DNA of 64,000 nucleotides from Candidatus Sulfotelmatobacter kueseliae (GTDB lineage Bacteria > Acidobacteriota > Terriglobia > Terriglobales > Acidobacteriaceae): the NCBI GenBank assembly GCA_900290255.1, contig OMOD01000125.1, positions 1 through 64,000 on the forward strand, written 5' to 3'. Position 1 is the stretch's first letter; each line of letters opens with the position of its first letter. A model generated the notes under the pieces. It was not told the DNA's origin and did no database searches. It saw nothing but the letters and a program-made list of their open reading frames with translations. Position numbers and translations under genes: made by a program. Below, piece after piece: positions 17,417-27,321 of this stretch.

Positions 17417-19393
17417 ATGAGAATGAACCGTCGCACCAATATGCAGCGCCTCATGCTTGTGGTGATCGCAGTTGCACTTCGACTACCCCTCACCGGCGCA
17501 CAGGATGCCCCAAACGGCCCAGTGCTGGCAAAGCTGTCCGACGCCTCGTTCTGGACCTTTGAGAAGTTTCGCGGCGAGGGCACCATGAGGGTCATTCAGA
17601 GCGGACGAGGAGATGTTATCGAGGTTTCAGCGGATGGGATTGAAGGCATGGCCGCTTCGGTCCGCAGCCACGCCTTTCCGGTCGAGCCCAACCGACAGTA
17701 CGTCATCACGATGGACCTCAAGACCGACGGGCTTGAAGCCATCGATGCGAATCTGACCGGCGGAGTCTACATGCAGTTCTGGGACGCCCAGAATATGCAA
17801 GGCAGCTATCAGCCCGCAGACGCGGTCAGCACTCCGGCTCCGGAGAACTCCGAGTGGCACATCGTCTCGCAGAAAGTGACCGTGCCCAGTACTGCCAGGA
17901 CAGCCGAACTACGCCTCGTCTTCGCGGCATTCGGACCGTATACCGACAAGCTGCGCCCGCGAGACAGTGGGCGCGCCAAAGGGCGCCTCTGGATCAGAAG
18001 TGTCCATATCGAAGCCTCGGATCGCGTGACTCCGCTCCCCTCCACGATTCGCGTGTCCGACCCTAAGATCCAGGCGGCAATTGACATTGTCGCGGAGTGC
18101 ATGCACAACGGCTCGCTGAACGGGATTTTCGTTGACAGCGACGGTTACACCGACTCGAGCAACATTGTCCCGGACATCAGTTTTGGGCTTTATGGAGTGC
18201 GGCGCCAGGGACAGGCAAAATATCTCGACATTCTCCGCAAGCAATGGGAGGACCTTGGAGCCTCCGCCACCGCCGACGGGAGACTGCCTCAGCGCGTTAT
18301 GAGTCAAATTCTGTTCCCGATTGGCGTCGATGAAATCTTTTCCTTCACCGGAGATCGGGCGTTTCTGGCGAAGACCCTGCCCATGGCCGATCGGACTCTG
18401 GATTACGTCAACAAGCGAGCTGATAGCAATGGTCTGGTGCGGCTCGTCGACCATGGGAAGTGGGTGATTGGCGAGGGCGCTGACTGGGTGGATTGGTATC
18501 CCACGCGGATGGAGGGGAAAACTTTCAATTTTCATCAATGGTACGTTCACGCTCTCCGGCGCATGGCAGCGTTGCACGAAGAATTCAGCAACACTCCCGA
18601 CGGCCGGTCTTTTGCCAGCGCCGAGCGCGCACGCGAATATCGAAAGCGCGCCGATCAGGTTGAGCAGGCGTTGCGCCAACTTTACTGGGCTGACGATCAC
18701 TTCGTTACCAATGTTGATTACGACGGCAAGGTTGCCAACCAGAGGTGGATGGACGATCAGATGTGGGCCATACGCTTCGGCATCGCAACACCGGAGCAGG
18801 CTGGAAAAATCTGGGCCTGGGTCGACCGCCGGCCTCAGGAACTTGAGGGCGTACCGACAGCGTGGGCAGCGTTCGACGGCCCAGAGCATGGCACAAAAAG
18901 CTGGTTCGGCCGCACGGGAGCGGGCGACATTCTGGCTCGTTATCGCTCAGGCAATCCGGCGCGAGGTCTGGCGCTGCTGAAACGAATCAGCGAAGTGTTT
19001 GCTCGGGATCGCAACGTGTACGAAGCCTACAAGATGGATGGATCTGTCGTGCCCGGAACGCTGGGCTGGGGGAATTATACCGAGCACTGCGGCGGCTTCA
19101 TCATGGCGCTCATCGGAGGGCCGTTCGGCCTGGATTTCGACAGCGACCATGATGCCGTCGCTACTTTTGCTCCTCAATTCCCCAGGGAGTGGACTTCCGC
19201 GCAGGCTGAAGTTTACGTCCGAGGCACTCGGATAAAGGTTGAGTACGCCCGTACTGGAGCGAAAGCGACGGTAACCCTCTCCGGCGAGGCCGGCGCTGAG
19301 CAACCCATCCGGGTCGTGCTTCCCCGTGGCGGCACTCAGCTGGTTCGCATCGGTGCAAGCGGCAAACGTACCTTTGATTTGTCTGAGCCGTAG
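17417..19393 (+). CDS. Secreted six-hairpin glycosidase, GH78-like
   Basis: The 658-residue protein starts with a signal peptide (MQRLMLVVIAVALRLPLTGA after a short basic stretch), so it is exported. Residues about 30-205 form a beta-sandwich resembling a carbohydrate-binding domain. Residues about 220-560 have the helical pattern of an (alpha/alpha)6 barrel, with GEGADWVDWYPTRMEGKTFN, MDDQMWAIRFGI and GWGNYTEHCGGFIMALIGG; acidic residues at WVDWY and TEHCGG are in places similar to catalytic acids of GH78 alpha-L-rhamnosidases and relatives. A short beta C-terminal domain follows. It is divergent from the DUF5107-porter operon across a LacI-type operator. I am confident of the fold but not of the family or substrate. 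Confidence 0.75.
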   Translation: MRMNRRTNMQRLMLVVIAVALRLPLTGAQDAPNGPVLAKLSDASFWTFEKFRGEGTMRVIQSGRGDVIEVSADGIEGMAASVRSHAFPVEPNRQYVITMDLKTDGLEAIDANLTGGVYMQFWDAQNMQGSYQPADAVSTPAPENSEWHIVSQKVTVPSTARTAELRLVFAAFGPYTDKLRPRDSGRAKGRLWIRSVHIEASDRVTPLPSTIRVSDPKIQAAIDIVAECMHNGSLNGIFVDSDGYTDSSNIVPDISFGLYGVRRQGQAKYLDILRKQWEDLGASATADGRLPQRVMSQILFPIGVDEIFSFTGDRAFLAKTLPMADRTLDYVNKRADSNGLVRLVDHGKWVIGEGADWVDWYPTRMEGKTFNFHQWYVHALRRMAALHEEFSNTPDGRSFASAERAREYRKRADQVEQALRQLYWADDHFVTNVDYDGKVANQRWMDDQMWAIRFGIATPEQAGKIWAWVDRRPQELEGVPTAWAAFDGPEHGTKSWFGRTGAGDILARYRSGNPARGLALLKRISEVFARDRNVYEAYKMDGSVVPGTLGWGNYTEHCGGFIMALIGGPFGLDFDSDHDAVATFAPQFPREWTSAQAEVYVRGTRIKVEYARTGAKATVTLSGEAGAEQPIRVVLPRGGTQLVRIGASGKRTFDLSEP

Positions 19394-19527
19394 GGTTCAG
19401 GAAGAGGATAGAGACCGTCCTGCCTCATTATGGGGGTACGCTGTATAGCAGCGTGGACGCCAGGGCGTCCTCACTTGGAACGAATACAAACGTGCGGATC
19501 CAGGTTTTCCCGCACGGGACGACGAAC

Positions 19528-20691
19528 ATGCCGAAAAAGCGAACAGCGCTCGGCCTGTTGCTGGTCACCCTTTCTTTCGCGATCAGCTGTCAGGCGGTCG
19601 AGATAGCAACCGGCAAAATGCTGGGCAGGGAATACCAGGCTCGATGGTTCTATGTTCGCGAAAGCCCGTCCGCCCAGTGGGTGCCCACCTACACCGGGCT
19701 GAAGTATCGTTCTGAAGCGGCTGGCCGATTGATGAACATTCGGATTGCCCAGGCGCTCTTTGATGACGAATGGCTGACTGAGGTTCCGTTCAATCCCGAA
19801 GCCAATACCGGTCGCGTGATTGCAGCTCTCGACACCTACCGCGAAAATGGCGTGCTTGCCATCAATGTTTCCCTGCAGGGCGGAAATCCCGGCTATAGAG
19901 AGGTAGTTTCTGAAATCCAGCGTGATCACGAGGCCAGCCCCGGCCGCGGTAAGGGAGCTCTGATCAGTGCGCTTCTGCCCGATGGCTCACTGAAGCCGGC
20001 ATGGATGCGGCGTTTGCTGCGGCTTCAGCGCGCGCTCAACGAGCGTGGCATGATTCTCACACTGATGTATTTTTACCAGGGGCAAAATGGGGTCTTGCGC
20101 GATCCTGCTGCAATTCAGCAAGCGGTCACTAACGCCACCGACTGGCTGGTCCAGAACGACTGTCGAAACGTCATCATCGAAATCGCCAACGAGTTTGATT
20201 GGGGATACGATCCCTGGATCAAGAATCACATGGGCGAGTTGATCGAACTCGCCCGCAGCCGGTTCGGGCCCAAATTCCGGTTGCCTATCGGCGCTTCCAT
20301 ACTCGGGATCGGCGTACCGGACTCGACTCGCGACCACGCCGATCTGGCCATCGTTCACGGAAACGGCCGCAAGCCGGAGGAAAAGCGCAAAGCGGTCGCT
20401 GATCTTTTCAGGGACCCAAAGATACCTGGCCCGGTCTACATGGACGAGGATGACAACGGCAGGAATACAACGAGCGAGACGTTCGCAGCACAGATGGCGA
20501 GCGTGGACGGAGTCTGGCTGAGTGGTGGAAGCTGGGGCTATATGCCGTGGCGTCAGGTTCAGATGTTTCCCTTCCGATACTACCTTCCGAAGTGCGGCCA
20601 GAAGCTTGACGATCACCTTCCGGTGGATGAGCGCGACCCGGCGTACTTCTGCGCGGTACTCGAACACATCCATTCGCTGGTGTTCAGATAA
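19528..20691 (+). CDS. Exported protein resembling a clan GH-A glycoside hydrolase
   Basis: I place the start at 19528, where MPKKRTALGLLLVTLSFAIS followed by Cys reads as a signal peptide, possibly with a lipoprotein cleavage site; a GTG at 19453 would add 25 residues before it. The mature part has alternating strands and helices with VIIEIANEFDWGYDPW at about residue 180, where Asn-Glu fits the acid/base pair at strand 4 of TIM-barrel clan GH-A enzymes, and GPVYMDEDDNGRN further on, a possible second acidic site. No family is recognised. It follows the six-hairpin glycosidase by 134 bases on the same strand and may share its promoter. Enzymatic activity is an inference from this single motif and from context. 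Confidence 0.6.
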   Translation: MPKKRTALGLLLVTLSFAISCQAVEIATGKMLGREYQARWFYVRESPSAQWVPTYTGLKYRSEAAGRLMNIRIAQALFDDEWLTEVPFNPEANTGRVIAALDTYRENGVLAINVSLQGGNPGYREVVSEIQRDHEASPGRGKGALISALLPDGSLKPAWMRRLLRLQRALNERGMILTLMYFYQGQNGVLRDPAAIQQAVTNATDWLVQNDCRNVIIEIANEFDWGYDPWIKNHMGELIELARSRFGPKFRLPIGASILGIGVPDSTRDHADLAIVHGNGRKPEEKRKAVADLFRDPKIPGPVYMDEDDNGRNTTSETFAAQMASVDGVWLSGGSWGYMPWRQVQMFPFRYYLPKCGQKLDDHLPVDERDPAYFCAVLEHIHSLVFR

Positions 20692-20846
20692 CCACGTGGA
20701 GAAATGGAGTACGGGAAGAGATCGCGTCAATGGGAAGCCTGGTTCCGAAATAGCTGTTCGCAACACTGCAATGGCTGAGCCCCCCGGTAAGGTGCAGCCT
20801 GCCGCCCTGAGCCGCCGCCTATAATCGGACACGCTAGCGTAAGCCG

Positions 20847-23414
20847 TCAGTGATAAACACCCAGCTCGAGGGAACACTCGGACTCAGAAGCGCACTCAGA
20901 AATCCTCACTCGCACCCAGCGGGCTGGCGTAGCTGGAAACCGAACTGTGTCCAGGCGCCGGTGGCCTCTCTCGCTTGAATGGACCGTCTTCCAGGTAACT
21001 CCATTGCTTGAAACTTCAATGGCATAGGACTTGACTGTGCCTCCCCATACCAATTCCACGCGCGACACACTTTCAGTCTCACCGAGGTCCACGGCCAGCC
21101 ACTGGGGACCGCCTCCGAGGGCTGGAGCCCATTGAGTGTCGCCATTGTCGTCGACCGCAAACGCAGCTCGCCACTCGGGACCTCGCTCCGACGAGGCGGT
21201 GGCCTGTCTACCCAGGACGAGGTTGCGGCGAGTCTCTCGTTGGTCGGCGGTGAGCACTCGAAACTCACGGAAGCTGTGGACTGCGCCAAACGGTGTGTCG
21301 AGCAGAGTGGCTTCTACCTGGTACGTGCCCGGCGCCTGCGGGATGGACAACGCAAAAGCGACCTTTACGGTGCCGAAACCGGCAATCTCGGAGGGCTCGG
21401 TCTTTTCCTGCAGAACCTTTCCGTCTTGCAACAAACGGAAGCGCACATCGCCTTTCCAGTCTTCGTCCAGATCGTTGACCAGCAACACGGGAAAGTTTTG
21501 TGTCGCGCCCGCAGTGTACTCTTCGGCCCAGCTGTCCACCATGAGCCCCACCGGGGCAAAGGAGTCGCGGACGTAGTTGTAGAAATCCGGATCTCGCGTG
21601 AGCTTTTCCAGGTCGGTCCAGTCGTCGCTGGTTTGACCATCAGGGCGAGAGTAGGTGAGGGCGGAAAACTGAAGGACGCCGGCGGCTTGGCGATGCACTC
21701 GAAAGAACTCGGTTAGGGCTGCCATATCTTGCGCGTACACACGGCGGCGTTTGGCCACCGTGGCCCTAGGCCCCAGCAGGTAGTCGTAGACGGGCCGCGA
21801 CAGCGTAGTGGGCGTGCCGTCACGGTTCAGCCACAGTCCGCCGTACTCGTTGATGATAAGCGGGTTCTTTCGGAGCAATTTCTCCTCGGCATAAGGTTGA
21901 GCAATGAGCAATCCCGCCTTCGTGCCGGGATCGCGGGCGATCTTGTACATGCGGAATGGCTGATCAGGCCCGAAAATGAAATGGTAGGGGTGAACCTCGT
22001 CGGAATCGCCGGGATCGTCCGGGACGCCCCAGCCGTTATCCCATGGGCGGTTTGAATAATCGAGGGCGCGCACTTGACGGATGGCGCGCCCGGTCTCGGA
22101 AGAGCGGGTTTCGTTGCAGGCGTCCCAAATGACGACCGAGGTGTGGTTCCAACGTTCTTCCATCCATTCGCGGAACTCCGCCGCAAGCTCGTTCCCGTCG
22201 ATAGTCGCAGCCGTTTCGTCCGTGTCTTGCCAGATGGGAAACTCATCCTGGATGAGAATGCCTTCCTCGTCGGCGATTCGGTACCAGAATTCGGGAGCGG
22301 GGCCGATGGAATAGCGCACGGCATTCCAGTGCATGTCGCGAAACGACTGGTCGAGGCGCCGCACCCATTCCTCCCGCCACGGTTTGTCACCGCGCAGCGG
22401 ATCTTCCAAGAAACGGTAAAAAGTCACATTGGTGCCGCGCAAGAAATATGGGTGTCCGTTGAGAACTGCGTGGCCCGTAGTTGGATCCAAGCGGAAAGTA
22501 CGCATGCCAAAGCGCGTCGAAAAGTCATCCGCACTCCCTTGTACCTTCAACTCGTAGAGGAAGGGATGTTCCGGAGACCAAAGCTGGCAATGACGAATGG
22601 GAATCGTTGCAAACATCTTCTGCTGGTTCCCGTCTGTCGGAGCAGGGATTTCGCTCTCCGCTTCACCGGCCAACTGACCGGTGGACGCTTCGCGAATCGT
22701 AAAGCGCAGCTTCTCGGACGAAGGTGTGCCAGTGTAATGAAGCCAGACATGTACCGTGACTGCTTGCTTCTCAATGTCCGGAACAACCTGAAGGTTCAAA
22801 ATGTGGGGCGTCCCAGACAGGATGAGTTCAACCGAATCGAAGATGCCTGGAATGTATCGCTGCTTTTCTCCATCGTGGCCGGACTCGGCGTGGCCAAAAA
22901 CAGCATCGCGGTCTGCGCCGACGCGCACGATCAATTCGTTGGTTCCCTCTTTCAGAGCGGCTCCTGCTTCAAAAAAGCCTGGAGTATAGCAGGGCGCATG
23001 ATCGCCCAGGAGTTTTCCATTCAGAAAGACGCGTGTGCCAAACATCGCCTTGCCGATCTTGAGCCGCGCTACGGCGGGGACCGGCCCTGAGAGCTGGAAG
23101 GTACGCCGGTACCAGAAGGCATCCCGCCGAGGATCTTTCTGTCGCAGCTGTTCGCGGTCGTGAACTCGGGGTCCCGGTTCAACAAAGGGTGGCGTGGCCA
23201 TGTCGACCAAGCCAGGAACGGGAACCCGATGTTCAAACTTCGCGGGCACGGCGTTCCGCCCACCTTCAGCGATTTGCCACGCGCCGTCGAGAGAGATAAC
23301 CCGGCGCAGGGGTGCTGACGCGGTGGAGGTTGCCATCATGTCGGGCGGCTTTGCCGACGGCTCTCCGCATGCCAGGATGGCGAGTACCATGATCGTACTT
23401 GGAAGATGTTTCAT
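20847..23414 (-). CDS. Glycoside hydrolase family 2 with C-terminal F5/8C (discoidin-like) domain
   Basis: The ATG at 23414 has AAAGGTGAAG in place; a GTG four codons earlier is less likely. Residues 1-16 (MKHLPSTIMVLAILAC) look like a lipoprotein signal. The sugar-binding jelly roll (about 40-200) and immunoglobulin-like domain (about 205-310) lead to the TIM barrel. The acid/base is likely Glu435 in WDACNETRSS and the nucleophile Glu523 in LIINEYGGLW, both in the expected GH2 positions. The last about 135 residues (VSRVELVWGGTVKSYAIEVS, WVRVRISEC) form an F5/8 type C carbohydrate-binding domain. GH2 members act on beta-galactosides, beta-glucuronides or beta-mannosides; the exact one is not decidable. 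It follows a DMT transporter and a fucosidase on the same strand. Confidence 0.88.
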   Translation of the reverse strand: MKHLPSTIMVLAILACGEPSAKPPDMMATSTASAPLRRVISLDGAWQIAEGGRNAVPAKFEHRVPVPGLVDMATPPFVEPGPRVHDREQLRQKDPRRDAFWYRRTFQLSGPVPAVARLKIGKAMFGTRVFLNGKLLGDHAPCYTPGFFEAGAALKEGTNELIVRVGADRDAVFGHAESGHDGEKQRYIPGIFDSVELILSGTPHILNLQVVPDIEKQAVTVHVWLHYTGTPSSEKLRFTIREASTGQLAGEAESEIPAPTDGNQQKMFATIPIRHCQLWSPEHPFLYELKVQGSADDFSTRFGMRTFRLDPTTGHAVLNGHPYFLRGTNVTFYRFLEDPLRGDKPWREEWVRRLDQSFRDMHWNAVRYSIGPAPEFWYRIADEEGILIQDEFPIWQDTDETAATIDGNELAAEFREWMEERWNHTSVVIWDACNETRSSETGRAIRQVRALDYSNRPWDNGWGVPDDPGDSDEVHPYHFIFGPDQPFRMYKIARDPGTKAGLLIAQPYAEEKLLRKNPLIINEYGGLWLNRDGTPTTLSRPVYDYLLGPRATVAKRRRVYAQDMAALTEFFRVHRQAAGVLQFSALTYSRPDGQTSDDWTDLEKLTRDPDFYNYVRDSFAPVGLMVDSWAEEYTAGATQNFPVLLVNDLDEDWKGDVRFRLLQDGKVLQEKTEPSEIAGFGTVKVAFALSIPQAPGTYQVEATLLDTPFGAVHSFREFRVLTADQRETRRNLVLGRQATASSERGPEWRAAFAVDDNGDTQWAPALGGGPQWLAVDLGETESVSRVELVWGGTVKSYAIEVSSNGVTWKTVHSSERGHRRLDTVRFPATPARWVRVRISECASESECSLELGVYH

Positions 23415-23502
23415 CACAAGCTTCACCTTTCAACAGGACTAACGGCGCAAGCTTTCTGCGTCATTCGAAGTTGGAGTCCCTCGAACGCGTCCACTTTCGT
23501 CC

Positions 23503-24405
23503 TCACGGACTCGGAGCTGCGTGACGAACCTCGTCGAATGCCATCAGGATGATCGCGACCAGCGCCAGAACCATTCCTGCCAGGTTATACCGGCTGGGGA
23601 GGCTGTGGTAGAGCAACAAAGAAAGGACGATGGTCACCAGTGGAAACAGGCCATTTACCATGGGAACCACGATGATGGCTTTGCCGTAGCGGATGGCATA
23701 GACGAACAGGAGGGCTCCAGCCGCGTTAAACGCCTGAATCCCTGCCGTCAGGAAAGGTCCCGAGAGACTCCAGTTGATGGGCGCAGCGAAGTTGGTCATC
23801 AGCAACGCCACGGGCGCCAGAGCAATCCCTGTAACAGTCATATAGAAGAACAGTCCTTCCGGACTAATGCAGTTGGCGGATGACTTCATAAAGTAGGCCT
23901 GAATGCCCCACATGACAAAAATAGAAATGGTCCACACCAGCCAGGCGTAACCATGCACAGGGCTGTTGACTGGTTCTTGCAACGAGAGGAGAAAGATGGC
24001 AGGGATCGACAGACCAATGCCGGTTGCCGCCAGCGCATAGGTTCTTTCCCGCAGAAGAGTTGCCGAAAGAAGAATCGTGACCACTGGCGAAAGACAGATG
24101 ATGGGAAAGATGATGTACGCAGGCCCCTGGGTCAGTACCCAGAAGAGCATGAGCTGCCCCAACGCTCCTGACGAACCGACGGCGCAGCCGTACAGGACGG
24201 CGCGTCGCCCCGTTTCCAGCTTCCAGTGAATCTTTTTCAGCGCAATCGCCGCGAAGGGAATCATCGTCAGCGACCACACCGCATATCCCAGAGTAGGAGG
24301 GAACGGCGGCGAGATCCATTTCTCCGGAATTTCCGTTAAGCCGCCCCAGAGTCCCCAGAACGTTGGAACAAGAATCGCCGGCACCAGCCATTTCGGAATT
24401 TTCAT
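23503..24405 (-). CDS. DMT superfamily transporter (EamA-like)
   Basis: The 300-residue protein is a ten-segment inner-membrane carrier with two repeated halves, as in EamA/RhaT-type drug/metabolite transporters. It opens MKIPKWLVPAILVPTFWGLW and has the repeat-half motifs PIICLSPVVTILLSATLLRE and VVPMVNGLFPLVTIVLSLLL. I chose the ATG at 24405, which leaves no overlap with the fucosidase; upstream in-frame starts add a non-hydrophobic stretch. It lies between the GH29 and GH2 genes with gaps of 56 and 88 bases, so co-transcription is likely. Some relatives carry sugars such as L-rhamnose, so a sugar from the local hydrolases is a reasonable but unproven substrate. Confidence 0.85.
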   Translation of the reverse strand: MKIPKWLVPAILVPTFWGLWGGLTEIPEKWISPPFPPTLGYAVWSLTMIPFAAIALKKIHWKLETGRRAVLYGCAVGSSGALGQLMLFWVLTQGPAYIIFPIICLSPVVTILLSATLLRERTYALAATGIGLSIPAIFLLSLQEPVNSPVHGYAWLVWTISIFVMWGIQAYFMKSSANCISPEGLFFYMTVTGIALAPVALLMTNFAAPINWSLSGPFLTAGIQAFNAAGALLFVYAIRYGKAIIVVPMVNGLFPLVTIVLSLLLYHSLPSRYNLAGMVLALVAIILMAFDEVRHAAPSP

Positions 24406-24461
24406 CTGCACAACTTTCGCTGCCTGAAGAGTAAGCACAGCGCCATGGCAAGAATCTCGGT

Positions 24462-25940
24462 TCAACGGCTCAACTTCAACACCCACGCGGGTTGCGACCA
24501 AAGGCCGCCGGGCAACTCCGGCAGGTCCACGGTTACGGAGCTACCGACCTGGCGGAAGCGCAACGGCTGCGAAGATCCGAGGAGGGTCACGGACTTTACG
24601 CCCGCCCCATCGACGTCCTTGGCCGCGAACTGTTTCCCGGGCCAGCGCGGGAGAATCGCATAGAGATCGCTGCCCTTGGAAGTGTAGAAGGCTTCGATCG
24701 TTGCCCTGCCGGCCTCCGGCCTGTCGACGAGTTTTGTCAGATCGTAAGCAGCGTTGAACTCCTGGTTGTAGTCGAAGTTCGGAACCTGACCGGCACTCCA
24801 TTGTTGCGAGTGTCTGTAAGGTTTGGTTCCGTAGATGGCTTCGCCGTTAACCTGCAACCAGGATCCGACTTCGAGCAGGCGCTGCTCCATGATCGGCGGG
24901 ATCGTCCCGTCTGCGGCAGGGCCGATGTCGAGCAGCAGGTTGCCTCCCCGGCTCACTATATCGACGAGTAAAAGGACCAATTCTCGCCCGGTGTGATAGT
25001 GCTCCAGACGCTCAGCCCGGTTGTAACCATACGAGAATGCCATGCCGCGGCTTTCTTCCCAAGGATGATCGATTCCCTTCATGCCGGCCGTGTACTCGGT
25101 GGTCCAATACCCGCCATGCTGGTGTCGCGTGTCTTTGCCCCACCGGTCGTTGATCACGACATCGTCTTTCACCGGGGACTCGTTGAAAAGCCAGGCCAGG
25201 AGTTCGGGACTGTGCCACTCGGAGGACGGCATTTCCCATTCCCCGTCGGCAAAAATGATTGCCGGCTTATAGCGGGTCACTACGTCCTTAAACTGCGGGA
25301 ACATGTGCTCGGCAACGTACCTGGGCTTATCCGAAAGCCACAACGGGTTGTACCACTCGTACAGCGAGTAGTAGAAGCCCATCTTGAGCTCTTTGGCCCG
25401 CACGGCATTTGTGAGGTCGCCGAGTAGGTCGCGCTTGGGGCCAATCTCCATTGCGTTCCAAGGTCGCCCCCAGGTGAGAGATGCCTCGCGACTGGGCCAG
25501 AGGGCAAAACCTTCGTGATGCTTCGAGGTCAGAACGACGTATTTGGCCCCGGAGCGCTGGAACACGTCGGCCCAGTGATCCGGGTCGAACAGTTCTGCGT
25601 GAAACTCAGGGGCGAAGTTCTGATAAGGAAAGTCCGCACCGAACATTTTGCGATGGTACGCCCAACTTCCGGTTTCGACTGGGTCGGTTGAATTCTTGCC
25701 CTCGGTTATGGCATGCCAGTACCACTCCGCATAGGCGAGATGGCCGGGAATGATCGGAGCATAGGAGGGCACCGAATAAACACCCCAATGGATGAAGATG
25801 CCGAACTTGGCGTCAGAGAACCACTTCGGTGTCGGGCGCCGGTCAAGGGAGTCCCATGTGGGTTGATAGGTCTGGCCCATCAGTAGGGCAGTGCTGGCGA
25901 GGACAATTGCCACGGATAGATAAGGACGAAGTCGGTTCAT
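24462..25940 (-). CDS. Alpha-L-fucosidase, GH29
   Basis: This exported enzyme should release L-fucose from glycans by retaining hydrolysis. The 492-residue protein starts at 25940 with a signal peptide (LSVAIVLASTALLMG). The GH29 barrel has GIFIHWGVYSVPSYAP, VVLTSKHHEGFALWPS (HHEGF is a family hallmark), and the nucleophile candidate Asp232 in AIIFADGEWE. The GNLLLDIGPAADGTIPP segment and the C-terminal beta domain are also typical. It lies 110 bases downstream of the second beta-helix gene and 56 bases upstream of the DMT transporter. The acid/base residue of GH29 is poorly conserved and I do not assign it. Confidence 0.93.
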   Translation of the reverse strand: MNRLRPYLSVAIVLASTALLMGQTYQPTWDSLDRRPTPKWFSDAKFGIFIHWGVYSVPSYAPIIPGHLAYAEWYWHAITEGKNSTDPVETGSWAYHRKMFGADFPYQNFAPEFHAELFDPDHWADVFQRSGAKYVVLTSKHHEGFALWPSREASLTWGRPWNAMEIGPKRDLLGDLTNAVRAKELKMGFYYSLYEWYNPLWLSDKPRYVAEHMFPQFKDVVTRYKPAIIFADGEWEMPSSEWHSPELLAWLFNESPVKDDVVINDRWGKDTRHQHGGYWTTEYTAGMKGIDHPWEESRGMAFSYGYNRAERLEHYHTGRELVLLLVDIVSRGGNLLLDIGPAADGTIPPIMEQRLLEVGSWLQVNGEAIYGTKPYRHSQQWSAGQVPNFDYNQEFNAAYDLTKLVDRPEAGRATIEAFYTSKGSDLYAILPRWPGKQFAAKDVDGAGVKSVTLLGSSQPLRFRQVGSSVTVDLPELPGGLWSQPAWVLKLSR

Positions 25941-26050
25941 TGTTCTCGTTTCCTGGATGGAGATTTTAGAAGATCGCAACTTGATCACCGCAGCGGCATT
26001 CCCTTGATGGCTTCCGCGCGAGGATCATTCCAGTTGACCACAACGCGAGA

Positions 26051-27202
26051 CTAATGGCATTTTGGCCAACGAGTCTGCGTCGAGTACGGCGACCTCGCGA
26101 CGCAGTTCCTGGGCTGGGGCGGAATCAGAGGCGGCGGCATCTTCTCTGAAGGCGGATAAAGAATGTCCCAGGCGGCTTGGTCCCATCTATTGTTCGTTAC
26201 CGTCGCCGGGTCGCATCCCCCGCCATTCCAAAACGAATTGTACGTGCCATCCTCTAATCGGAAGACGCCGATGTTGTGGGAAACAGTCACCGGGCCGCAC
26301 GGCTCGGAGTATTGGTTCCACACGTAGATCGCAGTGTTCCCGCCTCCGGCGATTGGGCGTGCGTTGAAAATCCGATTGCCGTCCACCAACTGGTTCGTGC
26401 CACTGGCGATGCCGATGCCGCATTGGCCGGTGTTAACGAGCCAGTTGCGCGCAAACAGAACGTTGTTGGCGGCCTCGTCGGCGATCATTCCGCATCCCGA
26501 CGCGCTATGCCCGCCCGTAACGTAATTATGGTCGGCAACAAAACCCGCTCCGAGCCCGAAGTTGATCGAGTCCTCCTGAATCTCAGGATACTTGTATCCC
26601 TTTCGGCTGGAGAGTGCGTAATTCTGAAATACAAGAACGTTGGTCGCGTACCACGCAGCTATATTCTGGCCCCTGGAAGAGTCACCTCCGCGCGGATTGA
26701 GAAGAAAATTTCCCGTGACCGTCACACGGTTGATGGTTGAGTTGTTGTCAACCCCATCATTTCCATTGATTACGACATTGGACTCGCCATAGGCGATCAC
26801 GTTCCCCTGGATGGTGACATCCGATACGCCCGGCGTGATGAAGATCCCATCGTTGTAGTCGCAACAGGCATTGTTGTGAGTTTCCGGATGAATATAGTTG
26901 TCGTACATATGGATCTGGCGGACGGAGCCGGTGTTCGTAAAGATGTTAATGCCGTTGCCGCCGCAGGGACCGATCTCAGAATTCTCAATCGTGATGTTGG
27001 TGGAATCGATGATCTGAATACAGTCGAGACCCGACTCGGGAGTGGTGCGAATTTGGAGGCCCGAGTAAACCTGGTTGCTCTGATTCTGGATGACCAAGGT
27101 TTGACCTTGAGTCTGACTGCAGTGGATCAATACGAAAGCAACGAGAGATACGAGACCAACAACTGCGGATCGCCGGCGCGTCGACACGTATGACCCGAAC
27201 AT
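26051..27202 (-). CDS. Secreted parallel beta-helix protein, paralogue of the one at 11021
   Basis: The ATG at 27202 is preceded by AAAGGAGAATCGC. The 383-residue protein has a signal peptide (VVGLVSLVAFVLIHCSQTQG) and the same chain of short beta-helix turns as the protein at 11021-12163: ITIENSEIGPCGGNGINIF, NNACCDYNDGIFI, VTIQGNVIAYGESN, LVNTGQCGIGIASGTNQLVD and a closing PPPLIPPQPRNCVARSPYST. The conserved cysteines suggest disulphide-stabilised coils in the periplasm or outside the cell. It heads the run containing the GH29, DMT and GH2 genes. A glycan-binding or lyase role is inferred; no known catalytic motif was recognised. Confidence 0.8.
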   Translation of the reverse strand: MFGSYVSTRRRSAVVGLVSLVAFVLIHCSQTQGQTLVIQNQSNQVYSGLQIRTTPESGLDCIQIIDSTNITIENSEIGPCGGNGINIFTNTGSVRQIHMYDNYIHPETHNNACCDYNDGIFITPGVSDVTIQGNVIAYGESNVVINGNDGVDNNSTINRVTVTGNFLLNPRGGDSSRGQNIAAWYATNVLVFQNYALSSRKGYKYPEIQEDSINFGLGAGFVADHNYVTGGHSASGCGMIADEAANNVLFARNWLVNTGQCGIGIASGTNQLVDGNRIFNARPIAGGGNTAIYVWNQYSEPCGPVTVSHNIGVFRLEDGTYNSFWNGGGCDPATVTNNRWDQAAWDILYPPSEKMPPPLIPPQPRNCVARSPYSTQTRWPKCH

Positions 27203-27321
27203 GCGATTCTCCTTTGAGACACAATGAGTGCCCCGCAACCCTCCGAGAGAGGACTAGCAGCCCGTGGTGAAACGTCAGCGCCCAGAAGCAGCGCCCAAAG
27301 GCGCGTTCCTAACACGGCACT

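Noticed and set aside
17909-18889. 326-codon minus-strand frame opposite the six-hairpin glycosidase
   Set aside because: It is antisense to a gene with a signal peptide and clear fold motifs, and has no features of its own.
19438-19455. Small hairpin ACGCTG / CAGCGT after the six-hairpin glycosidase
   Set aside because: The stem is only six pairs with no U-tract and could be chance; not listed as a terminator.
22074-23090. 338-codon plus-strand frame opposite GH2
   Set aside because: The GH2 motifs on the minus strand are unmistakable; the opposite frame is a shadow.
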